13,139 nucleotides of DNA from an uncultured Veillonella sp. (GTDB lineage Bacteria; Bacillota; Negativicutes; Veillonellales; Veillonellaceae), in assembly GCA_937930265.1 (NCBI GenBank), contig CALGLI010000289.1, positions 1 to 13,139 on the forward strand, in the 5' to 3' direction. Positions 7,129 through 13,139 of the stretch are shown piece after piece. The translations under genes were made by a program, and so were the position numbers. Below the pieces are notes generated by a model, which ran no database searches, was not told the origin of the DNA, and worked only from the letters and a program-made list of their open reading frames with translations. Positions within the stretch are counted from its first letter, which is position 1, and every line of letters begins with the position of its first letter.

Positions 7129-7863
7129 TTATAAATGTAAAGTAACATGTAGCCAGTTAAATGCGCCCACTGCTAACAACGCGCCAATCGTTGGTCCTAC
7201 AATTGGTACCCAAGCATAACCCATATTGGCAGTTCCTTTGTTAGGAAGCGGTAAAATCGCATAGGCCAAACGTGGCGTAAAGTCACGAGCAGGATTCAAG
7301 GCAAAGCCTGTAGTTCCACCAAAGGAGAAACCGATACTTGCCACAAGGAAACCGACAATAAGTGGTGCTAAGCCGTCAGCCATAGGTCCCAAAAAAAGTA
7401 CACAAAAGATGAATAAGAAAGTAGCAATCACTTCAGATAGTAAATTCCAAGCGCGTTCCTCACAAGCTGGACCTGTAGCAAAAATACATACACAGTTTCC
7501 TTCATCTGGACCAGTAATCTTAAAGTGAGGATAATAGTGTAGCATCGTAATTCCTGCGCCTACAAAGCCCCCTAACAATTGAGCGATAACGGCCCCCACT
7601 ACTAACTCTGAAGGAAATAATCCACCTGCTGCGAAAGCAATCGTTAACGCTGGGTTCAAGTGTCCTACGCCACCTAAGTGAACGGCCACATAGACTGCAA
7701 ATGTAACTGCAAATCCCCAACCAAACATCAAACCAATCCAGTTTGTTTTAATTGCGCTTGTAATTGTATTTTTAAGCAATAATCCTGCATTACAACTACT
7801 ACCGAAAGCCATTAGAATGGCTGTACCGATAAATTCACTAACATACACTTGTGTAGCATCCAT
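7129..7863 (-). CDS. pduF: Aquaglyceroporin of the glycerol/propanediol facilitator type (PduF-like)
   Basis: A 244-residue inner-membrane channel of the MIP family with six predicted membrane helices. Both NPA half-helix motifs are present: HLNPALT (NPA at 70-72) and ALNPARD (NPA at 190-192). Asp194 after the second NPA, together with Arg193, is the mark of glycerol-conducting channels as opposed to water-only aquaporins. The start MDATQVYVSEFIGTAILMAFG is the usual first helix. The ATG has TGAGGT seven bases upstream and follows the alcohol dehydrogenase stop by 10 bases. Its place inside the BMC operon argues that the compartment substrate is a small polyol, 1,2-propanediol or glycerol, entering by facilitated diffusion. 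A role in releasing product alcohol is also possible. The family call is firm; the substrate is inferred from context. Confidence 0.92.
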   Translation of the reverse strand: MDATQVYVSEFIGTAILMAFGSSCNAGLLLKNTITSAIKTNWIGLMFGWGFAVTFAVYVAVHLGGVGHLNPALTIAFAAGGLFPSELVVGAVIAQLLGGFVGAGITMLHYYPHFKITGPDEGNCVCIFATGPACEERAWNLLSEVIATFLFIFCVLFLGPMADGLAPLIVGFLVASIGFSFGGTTGFALNPARDFTPRLAYAILPLPNKGTANMGYAWVPIVGPTIGALLAVGAFNWLHVTLHL

Positions 7864-7873
7864 ATGTGTTACC

Positions 7874-9022
7874 TCATATAATACATGTTAATATACGTGT
7901 TAAATCTTCTTTTGTGGCTGCGTATGGATTACCTGGATAGGTACGATCCACCATTGCCTGTTGCACTAATGTAGTGAAAGATTCCTTAAAGGAAACTTCA
8001 TCAACACCAAACTCTTTCATTGTTATAATGCAACCCACTCGACGCGCTAAAGATTGTGCACATCGTACTAAAGCAGCAATTTGTGCACTTTCATCATCAG
8101 ATTCGGTGGTTAAGGAGAGTTTTTGTACAATCGAAATGTATTTTAATTTAGCCTCATTAGAGTTGGCTGCATTATACATAATGACATACGGCAATAGCAT
8201 GGAGTTAGCTAAGCCATGCGGTACATGGAATTGCCCGCCTAATTGATGTGCTAAGGCATGGGTAATACCAAGACCCGCTTGGTTAAATGCAAGACCTGCC
8301 ATGCAGGATGCTTCATGCATCGCTGCTCGAGCTGCTTCGTCTGTTCCACGCTCTACACATATTGGTAAGTTTTTAATGACTAATTCTATCGCTTTTTCTG
8401 CTAATGCATCTGTAAAATGGTTAGCTTCTGTGGCTACTAATGCTTCCATAGCATGTACCAATACGTCCATTCCACTATAAGCAGTTACCTTGGCTGGTGC
8501 AGATTTTACAAAGAATGTTGTCAAAATCGCTTCATCCGGTAATAAGCTTTCATCTACCAAAGGATATTTTATCCCTGTTTTTGTATCTGTGATAACCGCA
8601 AAGGATGTAACTTCTGATCCTGTACCACTTGTTGTAGGAATTGCGATAAATTTTTTAACTCCTACACCATAAATAGTTTTACAGAAATAGTTGATTCCTT
8701 TCGCTGTATCAATAGCAGAGCCACCACCAATGACAATCATAACTGTGGCTTGTTCTTTATGTAGAACCTCTACTCCTTTGACAATCGAATCAATAGGCGG
8801 GTCTGGTACAACATCAGAATACACTACATATGTATTATTAGTATTCACTAAGTTAATCACAGTTTGCAATGCTGGTGTTCCTTCTAGAAAAGGATCACAG
8901 ATAATAAAAATACGTTCTCCTTCAAGTACTCGAAGTCTCTCTAAGGCATCTGTTTTGGTACCATTGGTAGAATTTTCGGTTTGTCCCGTAAAAATTTGAG
9001 TTTTAAAAGACCATGATTCCAT
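7874..9022 (-). CDS. pduQ: Iron-containing alcohol dehydrogenase, PduQ/EutG type
   Basis: A 382-residue group III alcohol dehydrogenase that reduces the compartment aldehyde to an alcohol (propionaldehyde to 1-propanol in the classic Pdu system) and regenerates NAD+ inside the shell for the aldehyde dehydrogenase. The NAD-binding motif GGGSAIDTAKG is at 99-109, followed by AIPTTSGTGSEVTSF (127-141). The four iron ligands expected from FucO-type enzymes are present: Asp186 and His190 in SGMDVLVHAMEA, His255 in GLGITHALAH, and His269 in VPHG. The start ATG at 9020-9022 is 2 bases after the upstream stop, with AAGGGG seven bases before. It lacks an obvious N-terminal encapsulation helix, so it may be recruited through a partner. 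EutG is an equally fair name; the pdu label rests on the pduF/pduK/pduO neighbours. Confidence 0.93.
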   Translation of the reverse strand: MESWSFKTQIFTGQTENSTNGTKTDALERLRVLEGERIFIICDPFLEGTPALQTVINLVNTNNTYVVYSDVVPDPPIDSIVKGVEVLHKEQATVMIVIGGGSAIDTAKGINYFCKTIYGVGVKKFIAIPTTSGTGSEVTSFAVITDTKTGIKYPLVDESLLPDEAILTTFFVKSAPAKVTAYSGMDVLVHAMEALVATEANHFTDALAEKAIELVIKNLPICVERGTDEAARAAMHEASCMAGLAFNQAGLGITHALAHQLGGQFHVPHGLANSMLLPYVIMYNAANSNEAKLKYISIVQKLSLTTESDDESAQIAALVRCAQSLARRVGCIITMKEFGVDEVSFKESFTTLVQQAMVDRTYPGNPYAATKEDLTRILTCII

Positions 9023-9024
9023 AA

Positions 9025-9558
9025 TTACGCCCCTTGTATATATGATTGAAAAGCTCGTAGTCCTGCGTTCACTATGAGCACATCTTCTTCTACAGTGCCA
9101 CCACTAATGCCTAGACCACCGATTAGATGATTTCCTAGCATTAGTGGCTCACCACCGCCAAATAAGACTATGGGTCTTTTCACCATTGTCTCAACACCAT
9201 AAAGAGGAGTCCCTGGTTGCACTATCTGTCCTAACTTCTCTGTTCCGCATTGAAAAGCGACTGCTGTATAGGCTTTATTAGGGGCTAGTTCTATGCTCAC
9301 ACCTAAAGCTCGTTCCATACGCCGTTGATACACTAAGGATCCGCTAGCATCCACAATAGCAATCACTACAGGAATCCTCAATCGTTTCGCCTCTTGTTCG
9401 CAGGCTTCAACGACAGTATCCACCACGGATTCAACGGTAATTCCTGTATGTCTCGACCATTGTGCTACTCGTCCAATGGGGGCAATCCCCTCTTGTGTAG
9501 TGGATGGTACGTGCTCTATGTTTGCAATAATGTCTCGGACTGAATCATATATATCCAT
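9025..9558 (-). CDS. pduO: Free-standing PduO C-terminal domain (GlcG/HbpS-like) with N-terminal helix extension
   Basis: A 177-residue protein whose residues from about 40 onward form a GlcG/HbpS/PduO-C domain: PVVIAIVDASGSLVYQRRM, LGVSIELAPNKAYTAVAF, VKRPIVLFGGGEPLM and the Gly-rich LIGGLGISGGTVEED. In full-length PduO this domain follows the cobalamin adenosyltransferase domain, which is absent here; relatives bind heme or corrinoid. The start is decided by the ribosome site: AAGGAGG at 9565-9571 directly abuts an ATG at 9564, but lies six bases from the ATG at 9556-9558, which is chosen. The first 17 residues (MDIYDSVRDIIANIEHV) form an amphipathic helix followed by a Ser/Thr/Gly-rich linker, the layout of a BMC encapsulation peptide. 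Position between shell and enzyme genes fits a luminal cofactor-handling protein. The ligand is unproven. Confidence 0.86.
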   Translation of the reverse strand: MDIYDSVRDIIANIEHVPSTTQEGIAPIGRVAQWSRHTGITVESVVDTVVEACEQEAKRLRIPVVIAIVDASGSLVYQRRMERALGVSIELAPNKAYTAVAFQCGTEKLGQIVQPGTPLYGVETMVKRPIVLFGGGEPLMLGNHLIGGLGISGGTVEEDVLIVNAGLRAFQSYIQGA

Positions 9559-9564
9559 GTCCAT

Positions 9565-9571
9565 CCTCCTT
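9565..9571 (-). promoter_or_regulatory. Shine-Dalgarno site that fixes the pduO start
   Basis: AAGGAGG on the minus strand directly touches the first in-frame ATG (9564) and leaves an optimal six bases before the ATG at 9558, favouring the latter by two codons. Confidence 0.75.
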
Positions 9572-9587
9572 ACTAAAGGCTATCCTA

Positions 9588-9857
9588 CTATTTGGTCAAC
9601 AATGTTTCTACATCGTGATGTGGACGAGGAATTACGTGAGTAGATACAACTTGACCTACGTTACTAGCTGCTACTGCACCAGCTTCTACGGCTGCTTTAA
9701 CAGCACCAACATCACCACGAACCATAACTGTTACTAAACCAGAACCAATTTTTTCATAACCAGTTAATTCTACATTGGATGCTTTTACCATTGCATCTGC
9801 TGCCTCGATAGCTGCTACTAAACCTTTTGTTTCTACCATGCCTAATGCATTATTCAT
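9588..9857 (-). CDS. pduA: Major BMC hexamer shell protein, PduA/PduJ/EutM type
   Basis: An 89-residue single-domain shell protein forming the flat hexameric tiles of the compartment facets. The sequence is canonical: ALGMVETKGLVAAIEAADAM (4-23), pore loop EKIGSG at 35-40, VRGDVGAVKAAVEAGAVAA (46-64) and the edge segment HVIPRPH (74-80), including the conserved Arg-Pro pair used in tile packing. The small GSG pore residues suit polar small molecules such as propanediol. AAGGAGG lies six bases before the ATG at 9855-9857 and overlaps the previous gene's stop. It is the only short facet tile in the window, so probably the most abundant shell component made from this operon. PduJ and EutM are equally good names at this level of similarity. 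Confidence 0.95.
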   Translation of the reverse strand: MNNALGMVETKGLVAAIEAADAMVKASNVELTGYEKIGSGLVTVMVRGDVGAVKAAVEAGAVAASNVGQVVSTHVIPRPHHDVETLLTK

Positions 9858-9868
9858 GATAAACCTCC

Positions 9869-10480
9869 TTATTTTTTAGAACTACTTTTCTTTTTAGTTT
9901 TAGTCGATTTTGTTGATTTCTTAGATCCTGTAGCTTTTGGTGCTACTTCTGTTGTAGATGGTGTAGATTCTTCACCAATCACAATGTTTGTTAGCTCAGA
10001 AATGGTTTTTGCCATCGCAGTATCTGTTTCTTCCACTGTTTTTGCTGGCTCTGCCACGACAGTTACCGCCATAGGTTCTGCAACCACTGTGTCTACCACT
10101 GGTGTTTCCACTTCTGTGGCTGGAGTAGAAGTTGTATCTTCCTTTGCTTCTACTGTAGGTTCTTCTATAACTGCTGCTGTCGGCTCTTCCTTCGCATGTA
10201 CTGTTTCTTCTTGCAAGAATACATCGATAACAGTTTGCGATACTCTTGGAATCACTTTAGAGCTTACAAAACAACCCATCTCTTTTGCCACCATAGCACC
10301 GGTTTCAACAGCTGATTGTACAGCTCCCACATCACCTATTACTTTCACAGTAAACCAACCAAAACCATTAGCTCTATCAATATTTACTACATGCACGTTA
10401 GATGCTTTTACCATGACATCTGACATGGTAATGGCGCCTAACAAGCCTTTTACTTCTAATAGTCCTAACGATTGATTCAT
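9869..10480 (-). CDS. pduK: PduK-like BMC hexamer protein with long acidic and polylysine C-terminal tail
   Basis: A 203-residue shell protein. Residues 1-88 are a BMC domain that begins like PduK (QSLGLLEVKGLLGAI) and shares its bulky pore-region pattern NGFGW (38-42), where the major tile next door has GSG. Residues 89-180 are a low-complexity acidic tail rich in Glu, Thr, Val and Pro with a TVVAEP repeat (131-136 and 140-145). A short predicted helix follows (about 155-169, MAKTISELTNIVIG), and the end is a Lys/Ser stretch in which 9 of the last 17 residues are Lys. Salmonella PduK also carries a Pro/Glu-rich extension, but it ends in a cysteine cluster thought to bind Fe-S; here the tail has no cysteine. 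GAGG lies five bases before the ATG and the gap to pduP is 11 bases. Function of the tail is unknown; crosslinking cargo, anchoring or binding nucleic acid are guesses. Confidence 0.88.
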   Translation of the reverse strand: MNQSLGLLEVKGLLGAITMSDVMVKASNVHVVNIDRANGFGWFTVKVIGDVGAVQSAVETGAMVAKEMGCFVSSKVIPRVSQTVIDVFLQEETVHAKEEPTAAVIEEPTVEAKEDTTSTPATEVETPVVDTVVAEPMAVTVVAEPAKTVEETDTAMAKTISELTNIVIGEESTPSTTEVAPKATGSKKSTKSTKTKKKSSSKK

Positions 10481-10491
10481 ATAAGCCTCAC

Positions 10492-11895
10492 TTATCTCAA
10501 GCTAAATGCTTCACTTAATACACAACGACGGATACGACAGAATGATCTTGCACAAGTAATGCCTTCTCCTGTTGGTCCTGCAATGGTAAATGTAGTGTGA
10601 CCTTCGCCACCTACACCAATACCTGCATAGGATGGAGCATTCTTAACAAAAATTGTAGTTTCTAGTAACCGTGCCATTTTAGATAATTTTTCTAAGTTTT
10701 GAGAGTGCATCATTGCTGTGTGACGATTTCCCAATTCTGCTCGGTACGCACATTCGATAGCAATGTCTACATTTGGAACTGCTACGATTGGTAAAATTGG
10801 CATCATCATTTCTTCTGTTACTAGGTGATGATGTTCTGATGTACGAGCAATGATTAAACGAGTGCTGTCATCTACTACAATACCTACTAATGCTAATAAA
10901 TCTTTAGCCGATTTACCTACAAAGTCTGGATTTGGTTTACCATCTTTCTTAGTTACTTTTTCAACTAATGTATCTAACACAGACATATCAGTAATTTCAT
11001 AAGCACCATTCTTTTTCATATGGTATACCAATTGATCTGCCACAGATTCCACAACAAATACTTCTTTTTCAGCAATACATGGAACGTTGTTATCAAAACT
11101 TGCACCACTTACGATATCTTTTGCTGCTTGTTCAATATGTGCTGTTTCATCTACAACTACTGGAGGGTTACCAGCGCCGGCACCAATCGCTTTTTTACCA
11201 GACGATAACACTTGGTTTACAATTCCAGGGCCACCGGTAGCAACTAAGAGTCTTACTTTTGGATGGCTCATCATACATTGTGTACTTTCAATTGATGGTT
11301 CACGCACCATTGTTACCAAGTTGTTAGGAGCACCTGCCGCTTCTAGTGCTTTATTGATCATTTGCACTAAAATAGTAGATACTTTTTTAGCTCTTGGATG
11401 CGGACTGAATACCACTGTATTACCGCCAACGATCATGGAGATAGAGTTATTGATAATTGTTTCCGTTGGGTTGGTTGTTGGTGTAATGGCACCAATCACG
11501 CCAAATGGACAAAACTCTTCAATTGTTAATCCATCATGACCTGTCATAGCCCGTGTTTCCAACACTTCTTTACCTGGTGTTTTCACAGCAGCTACTCGAT
11601 TTTTAATCAATTTATCAGTATATCTACCAATCCCAGTTTCTTCTACTGCCATAAGCGAAATCATTTCTAAATGATCTTTTTGCAACACAGTTTCACGAAT
11701 GGCATCCACAAAAGCATTGCGTTCTTGCAGTGAAAAAGCTAACAACTCTCTTTGCGCCACTTCACTAGCATCAATAGCGGCCTCCATGGTATCGAACACG
11801 CCATATTCATAGCAAGTTGTTTCCATACCTACCCCTTCTTGTTGTAAATCTTTCACTACTTGTTTTACTATACTTTCAATCATTTCTAAGTTCAT
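10492..11895 (-). CDS. pduP: CoA-acylating aldehyde dehydrogenase (PduP/EutE)
   Basis: A 467-residue enzyme converting the compartment aldehyde, CoA and NAD+ to acyl-CoA and NADH (propionaldehyde to propionyl-CoA in Pdu). Pattern matches to PduP run end to end: EEFCPFGVIGAITPTTNPTE (126-145), NNSISMIVGGNTVVFSPHP (149-167), ATGGPGIV (219-226), GAGAGNPPVVVDET (238-251), the catalytic Cys273 in NNVPCIAEKE, and KNAPSYAGIGVGGEGHTTFT followed by a CARSFCRIRRCVL end. Residues 1-20 (MNLEMIESIVKQVVKDLQQE) form the amphipathic helix typical of the PduP encapsulation peptide, followed by a linker. GAGGAG lies seven bases before the ATG and overlaps the pduL stop, 11 bases away. EutE is the ethanolamine counterpart; the pdu name is based on the N-terminal peptide and neighbours. 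Confidence 0.95.
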   Translation of the reverse strand: MNLEMIESIVKQVVKDLQQEGVGMETTCYEYGVFDTMEAAIDASEVAQRELLAFSLQERNAFVDAIRETVLQKDHLEMISLMAVEETGIGRYTDKLIKNRVAAVKTPGKEVLETRAMTGHDGLTIEEFCPFGVIGAITPTTNPTETIINNSISMIVGGNTVVFSPHPRAKKVSTILVQMINKALEAAGAPNNLVTMVREPSIESTQCMMSHPKVRLLVATGGPGIVNQVLSSGKKAIGAGAGNPPVVVDETAHIEQAAKDIVSGASFDNNVPCIAEKEVFVVESVADQLVYHMKKNGAYEITDMSVLDTLVEKVTKKDGKPNPDFVGKSAKDLLALVGIVVDDSTRLIIARTSEHHHLVTEEMMMPILPIVAVPNVDIAIECAYRAELGNRHTAMMHSQNLEKLSKMARLLETTIFVKNAPSYAGIGVGGEGHTTFTIAGPTGEGITCARSFCRIRRCVLSEAFSLR

Positions 11896-11906
11896 TTGTA
11901 TCTCCT

Positions 11907-12542
11907 CTATGACTTCGATACAATTCCAATATCATTGTTTTTTATGCGTCCTGCATTCGCTTCATCTACATCAATATGCATTTCTAAAGCAAATTTTGGC
12001 GATACTCGAATAATCACATTGGAAAATGTCAGTTCTCGTTCTCCATGCACAGTCACTGTCACCCGTTCTTTATCGACCACACCCATACGTCTTGCATCAT
12101 CAGGATGCATATGGATATGTCGATGCGCTACGATTACACCTTGAGAAATCGTTAATTTTCCTTTCGGTCCAAGTAACGTTATACCTGGAGTTTCCCGTAA
12201 ATCACCAGATTCACGTATTACGCCTGGTACTCCCAACGTAAATGAATCTGTTAGAGAGATCTCCACTTGTGTATCATTTCTAAAAGGTCCCAAAATACGC
12301 ACTTTTTCAATACTACCTTTTGGTCCTACTAGAGTTACTGTTTCATTTGCAGCATATTGTCCTGGTTGTTTCAAGTCTACTTTTTTTGTCAGTTCATCTT
12401 GTCCAAATAAAACGGTATATGCTTCTTTTGATACATGAACATGACGATTTGAAACACCAATTGGTACGCTACATCTATTCAATTCTTGTAACTTTGCTAT
12501 GACGCGCTCCGTCACTAAATGTAAATACTCAGATTGTTTCAT
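11907..12542 (-). CDS. pduL: Phosphotransacylase PduL (phosphate propanoyltransferase)
   Basis: A 211-residue acyltransferase that turns acyl-CoA plus phosphate into acyl-phosphate and recycles CoA within the compartment; acyl-phosphate then yields ATP through a kinase. Two copies of the PduL fold carry the metal-binding histidine motifs SNRHVHVS (His34, His36) and AHRHIHMHPDD (139-149), plus VIRESGD (109-114) and EMHIDVDEANAGR near 187-199. Residues 1-21 (MKQSEYLHLVTERVIAKLQE plus Leu) match the amphipathic encapsulation helix of BMC-type PduL. The frame is open upstream to an ATG at 12602, but the start at 12540-12542 is preferred because GGTGG lies six bases upstream, and because the extra 20 residues would overlap the regulator and hide the encapsulation peptide. 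With this start the gene overlaps the regulator stop by 14 bases. Confidence 0.94.
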   Translation of the reverse strand: MKQSEYLHLVTERVIAKLQELNRCSVPIGVSNRHVHVSKEAYTVLFGQDELTKKVDLKQPGQYAANETVTLVGPKGSIEKVRILGPFRNDTQVEISLTDSFTLGVPGVIRESGDLRETPGITLLGPKGKLTISQGVIVAHRHIHMHPDDARRMGVVDKERVTVTVHGERELTFSNVIIRVSPKFALEMHIDVDEANAGRIKNNDIGIVSKS

Positions 12543-13139
12543 AGGTTTCCACCAATCCATTAATGACTTGATCTCGATATTGTGAGATTGTTTTATGTTC
12601 ATGCTTTTTGAAAATTTTACAGAAATAGCTCACATCACTATACCCCAATATGTTGGCAATATAGGATCCGCTCTTTTTCGTCCCAAGTATATATTCCTTC
12701 GCTAAATTGATTTTTTTCTTGTGTATATACTGCATAATCGTCATATTTAACTTATGTTTAAATATACGACTAATGTAGCCTTGACTTACATTACAAGAAA
12801 CAACTATATCTTTTAAGGAAATATCTTCTTGTATATGTGTGTGAATATAGTAGAGAACATTATGCAAAATGTCTTGTTTCCCTTGATATAGTTTCATAAA
12901 TAGGAAATCAACCATTTTAAATATCCATATACCTAGCCCTTCTGCATATTTTGTATGCATAGGTTCCAATGGTATCTTTCCCTCCATCCTATGTATCATC
13001 GATGTGTGGGTGTCTAAGACCTTTTGTTGTACCTGATCTACTAGTGCATACAATTCATTGGCAATTGACTGGCTATTACTATGTTTCTGTGTATACTGAC
13101 ATACTTGGTATAATCTGTCATAAGCTACCTCAAAATCAC
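12529..13139 (-). CDS. AraC-family transcriptional regulator, PocR-like position (5' end outside window)
   Basis: About 202 C-terminal residues are visible; the frame stays open to the window edge, upstream of the TTG at 13053 that would be the first visible start, so that TTG is not the real start. The last 100 or so residues are an AraC/XylS DNA-binding domain with two helix-turn-helix units: ISLKDIVVSCNVSQGYISRI followed by FKHKLN, then SYIANILGYSDVSYFCKIFK with HEHKTISQYR, the classic second-helix pattern. Upstream of this is an alpha-helical linker (ELYALVDQVQQKV and neighbours). Related regulators of pdu/cob and eut operons (PocR, EutR) have the same C-terminal layout, with a sensor domain in the part cut off here. 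The gene overlaps pduL by 14 bases, so it is cotranscribed with the operon it probably activates, implying positive feedback. PocR identity is inferred from context, not from the missing sensor domain. Confidence 0.82.
   Translation of the reverse strand, partial: DFEVAYDRLYQVCQYTQKHSNSQSIANELYALVDQVQQKVLDTHTSMIHRMEGKIPLEPMHTKYAEGLGIWIFKMVDFLFMKLYQGKQDILHNVLYYIHTHIQEDISLKDIVVSCNVSQGYISRIFKHKLNMTIMQYIHKKKINLAKEYILGTKKSGSYIANILGYSDVSYFCKIFKKHEHKTISQYRDQVINGLVETYETI

Noticed and set aside
9984..10475. 163-codon open frame on the plus strand rich in Val, Thr and Ser
   Set aside because: It is the antisense of the low-complexity tail and BMC domain of the PduK-like gene; no ribosome site or family resemblance.
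11087..11539. 150-codon plus-strand open frame opposite pduP
   Set aside because: Shadow of a gene whose own frame matches PduP throughout.
12543..12602. Longer pduL start at ATG 12602
   Set aside because: No ribosome site precedes it or the ATG at 12560, it would lie deeper in the regulator gene, and the family-typical encapsulation helix begins at the ATG at 12542.
1..13139. tRNA or rRNA genes, CRISPR arrays, insertion sequences, attachment sites
   Set aside because: No cloverleaf-like segments, regularly spaced repeats, transposase frames or flanking direct repeats were noticed by eye.

Overview
All recognisable genes in this window lie on the minus strand, so transcription runs from the high coordinates to the low ones. 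The DNA is AT-rich and has Firmicutes-like start signals (AAGGAGG). One gene encodes a TonB-dependent outer-membrane receptor, which requires an outer membrane. Low-GC Firmicutes-type genes together with an outer membrane point to a diderm Firmicute of the class Negativicutes. A Veillonella-like genome is my best guess; this is inferred from style, not from a marker gene.

Region A (13139 to 6272) is a nine-gene bacterial microcompartment (BMC) operon of the propanediol/ethanolamine type, headed by a regulator. In transcription order: an AraC-family regulator cut by the window edge; the phosphotransacylase pduL; the CoA-acylating aldehyde dehydrogenase pduP; a PduK-like hexamer shell protein with a long low-complexity tail; a PduA/EutM-type hexamer; a free-standing PduO C-terminal (GlcG/HbpS) domain; the iron alcohol dehydrogenase pduQ; an aquaglyceroporin, pduF; a PduU/EutS shell protein; and a PduV/EutP homologue whose GTPase motifs are all lost. 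Gaps are 2 to 29 bases (29 with the revised pduO start), or the genes overlap, and a rho-independent terminator (6218-6250) closes the unit. The enzymes form a complete aldehyde-dismutating core: aldehyde to acyl-CoA to acyl-phosphate, with NADH recycled by reduction of aldehyde to alcohol. No aldehyde-producing signature enzyme (B12 diol dehydratase, ethanolamine lyase or glycyl-radical enzyme), no BMC pentamer and no tandem-domain trimer shell protein is present. They must lie upstream of the window, lie elsewhere, or be missing.

Region B (6217 to 6008) is a 210-base AT-rich gap holding the probable promoter and leader of the next operon, with two small hairpins and an AT palindrome.

Region C (6007 to 1) is a tight three-gene operon: a TonB-dependent receptor, a large CobN-family chelatase subunit, and the start of a periplasmic metal-chelate binding protein that runs off the window. 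It is either a cobalt/cobalamin module beside a probably B12-using BMC locus, or a heme-uptake module resembling the hmuR-hmuS-hmuT arrangement, in which the CobN-like protein handles heme. The sequence alone does not decide between these.

Most notable points: the PduV/EutP pseudo-GTPase, the PduK-like protein with a polylysine tail in place of cysteines, a likely third encapsulation peptide on the PduO-C protein, the missing signature enzyme, and the ambiguous CobN operon.
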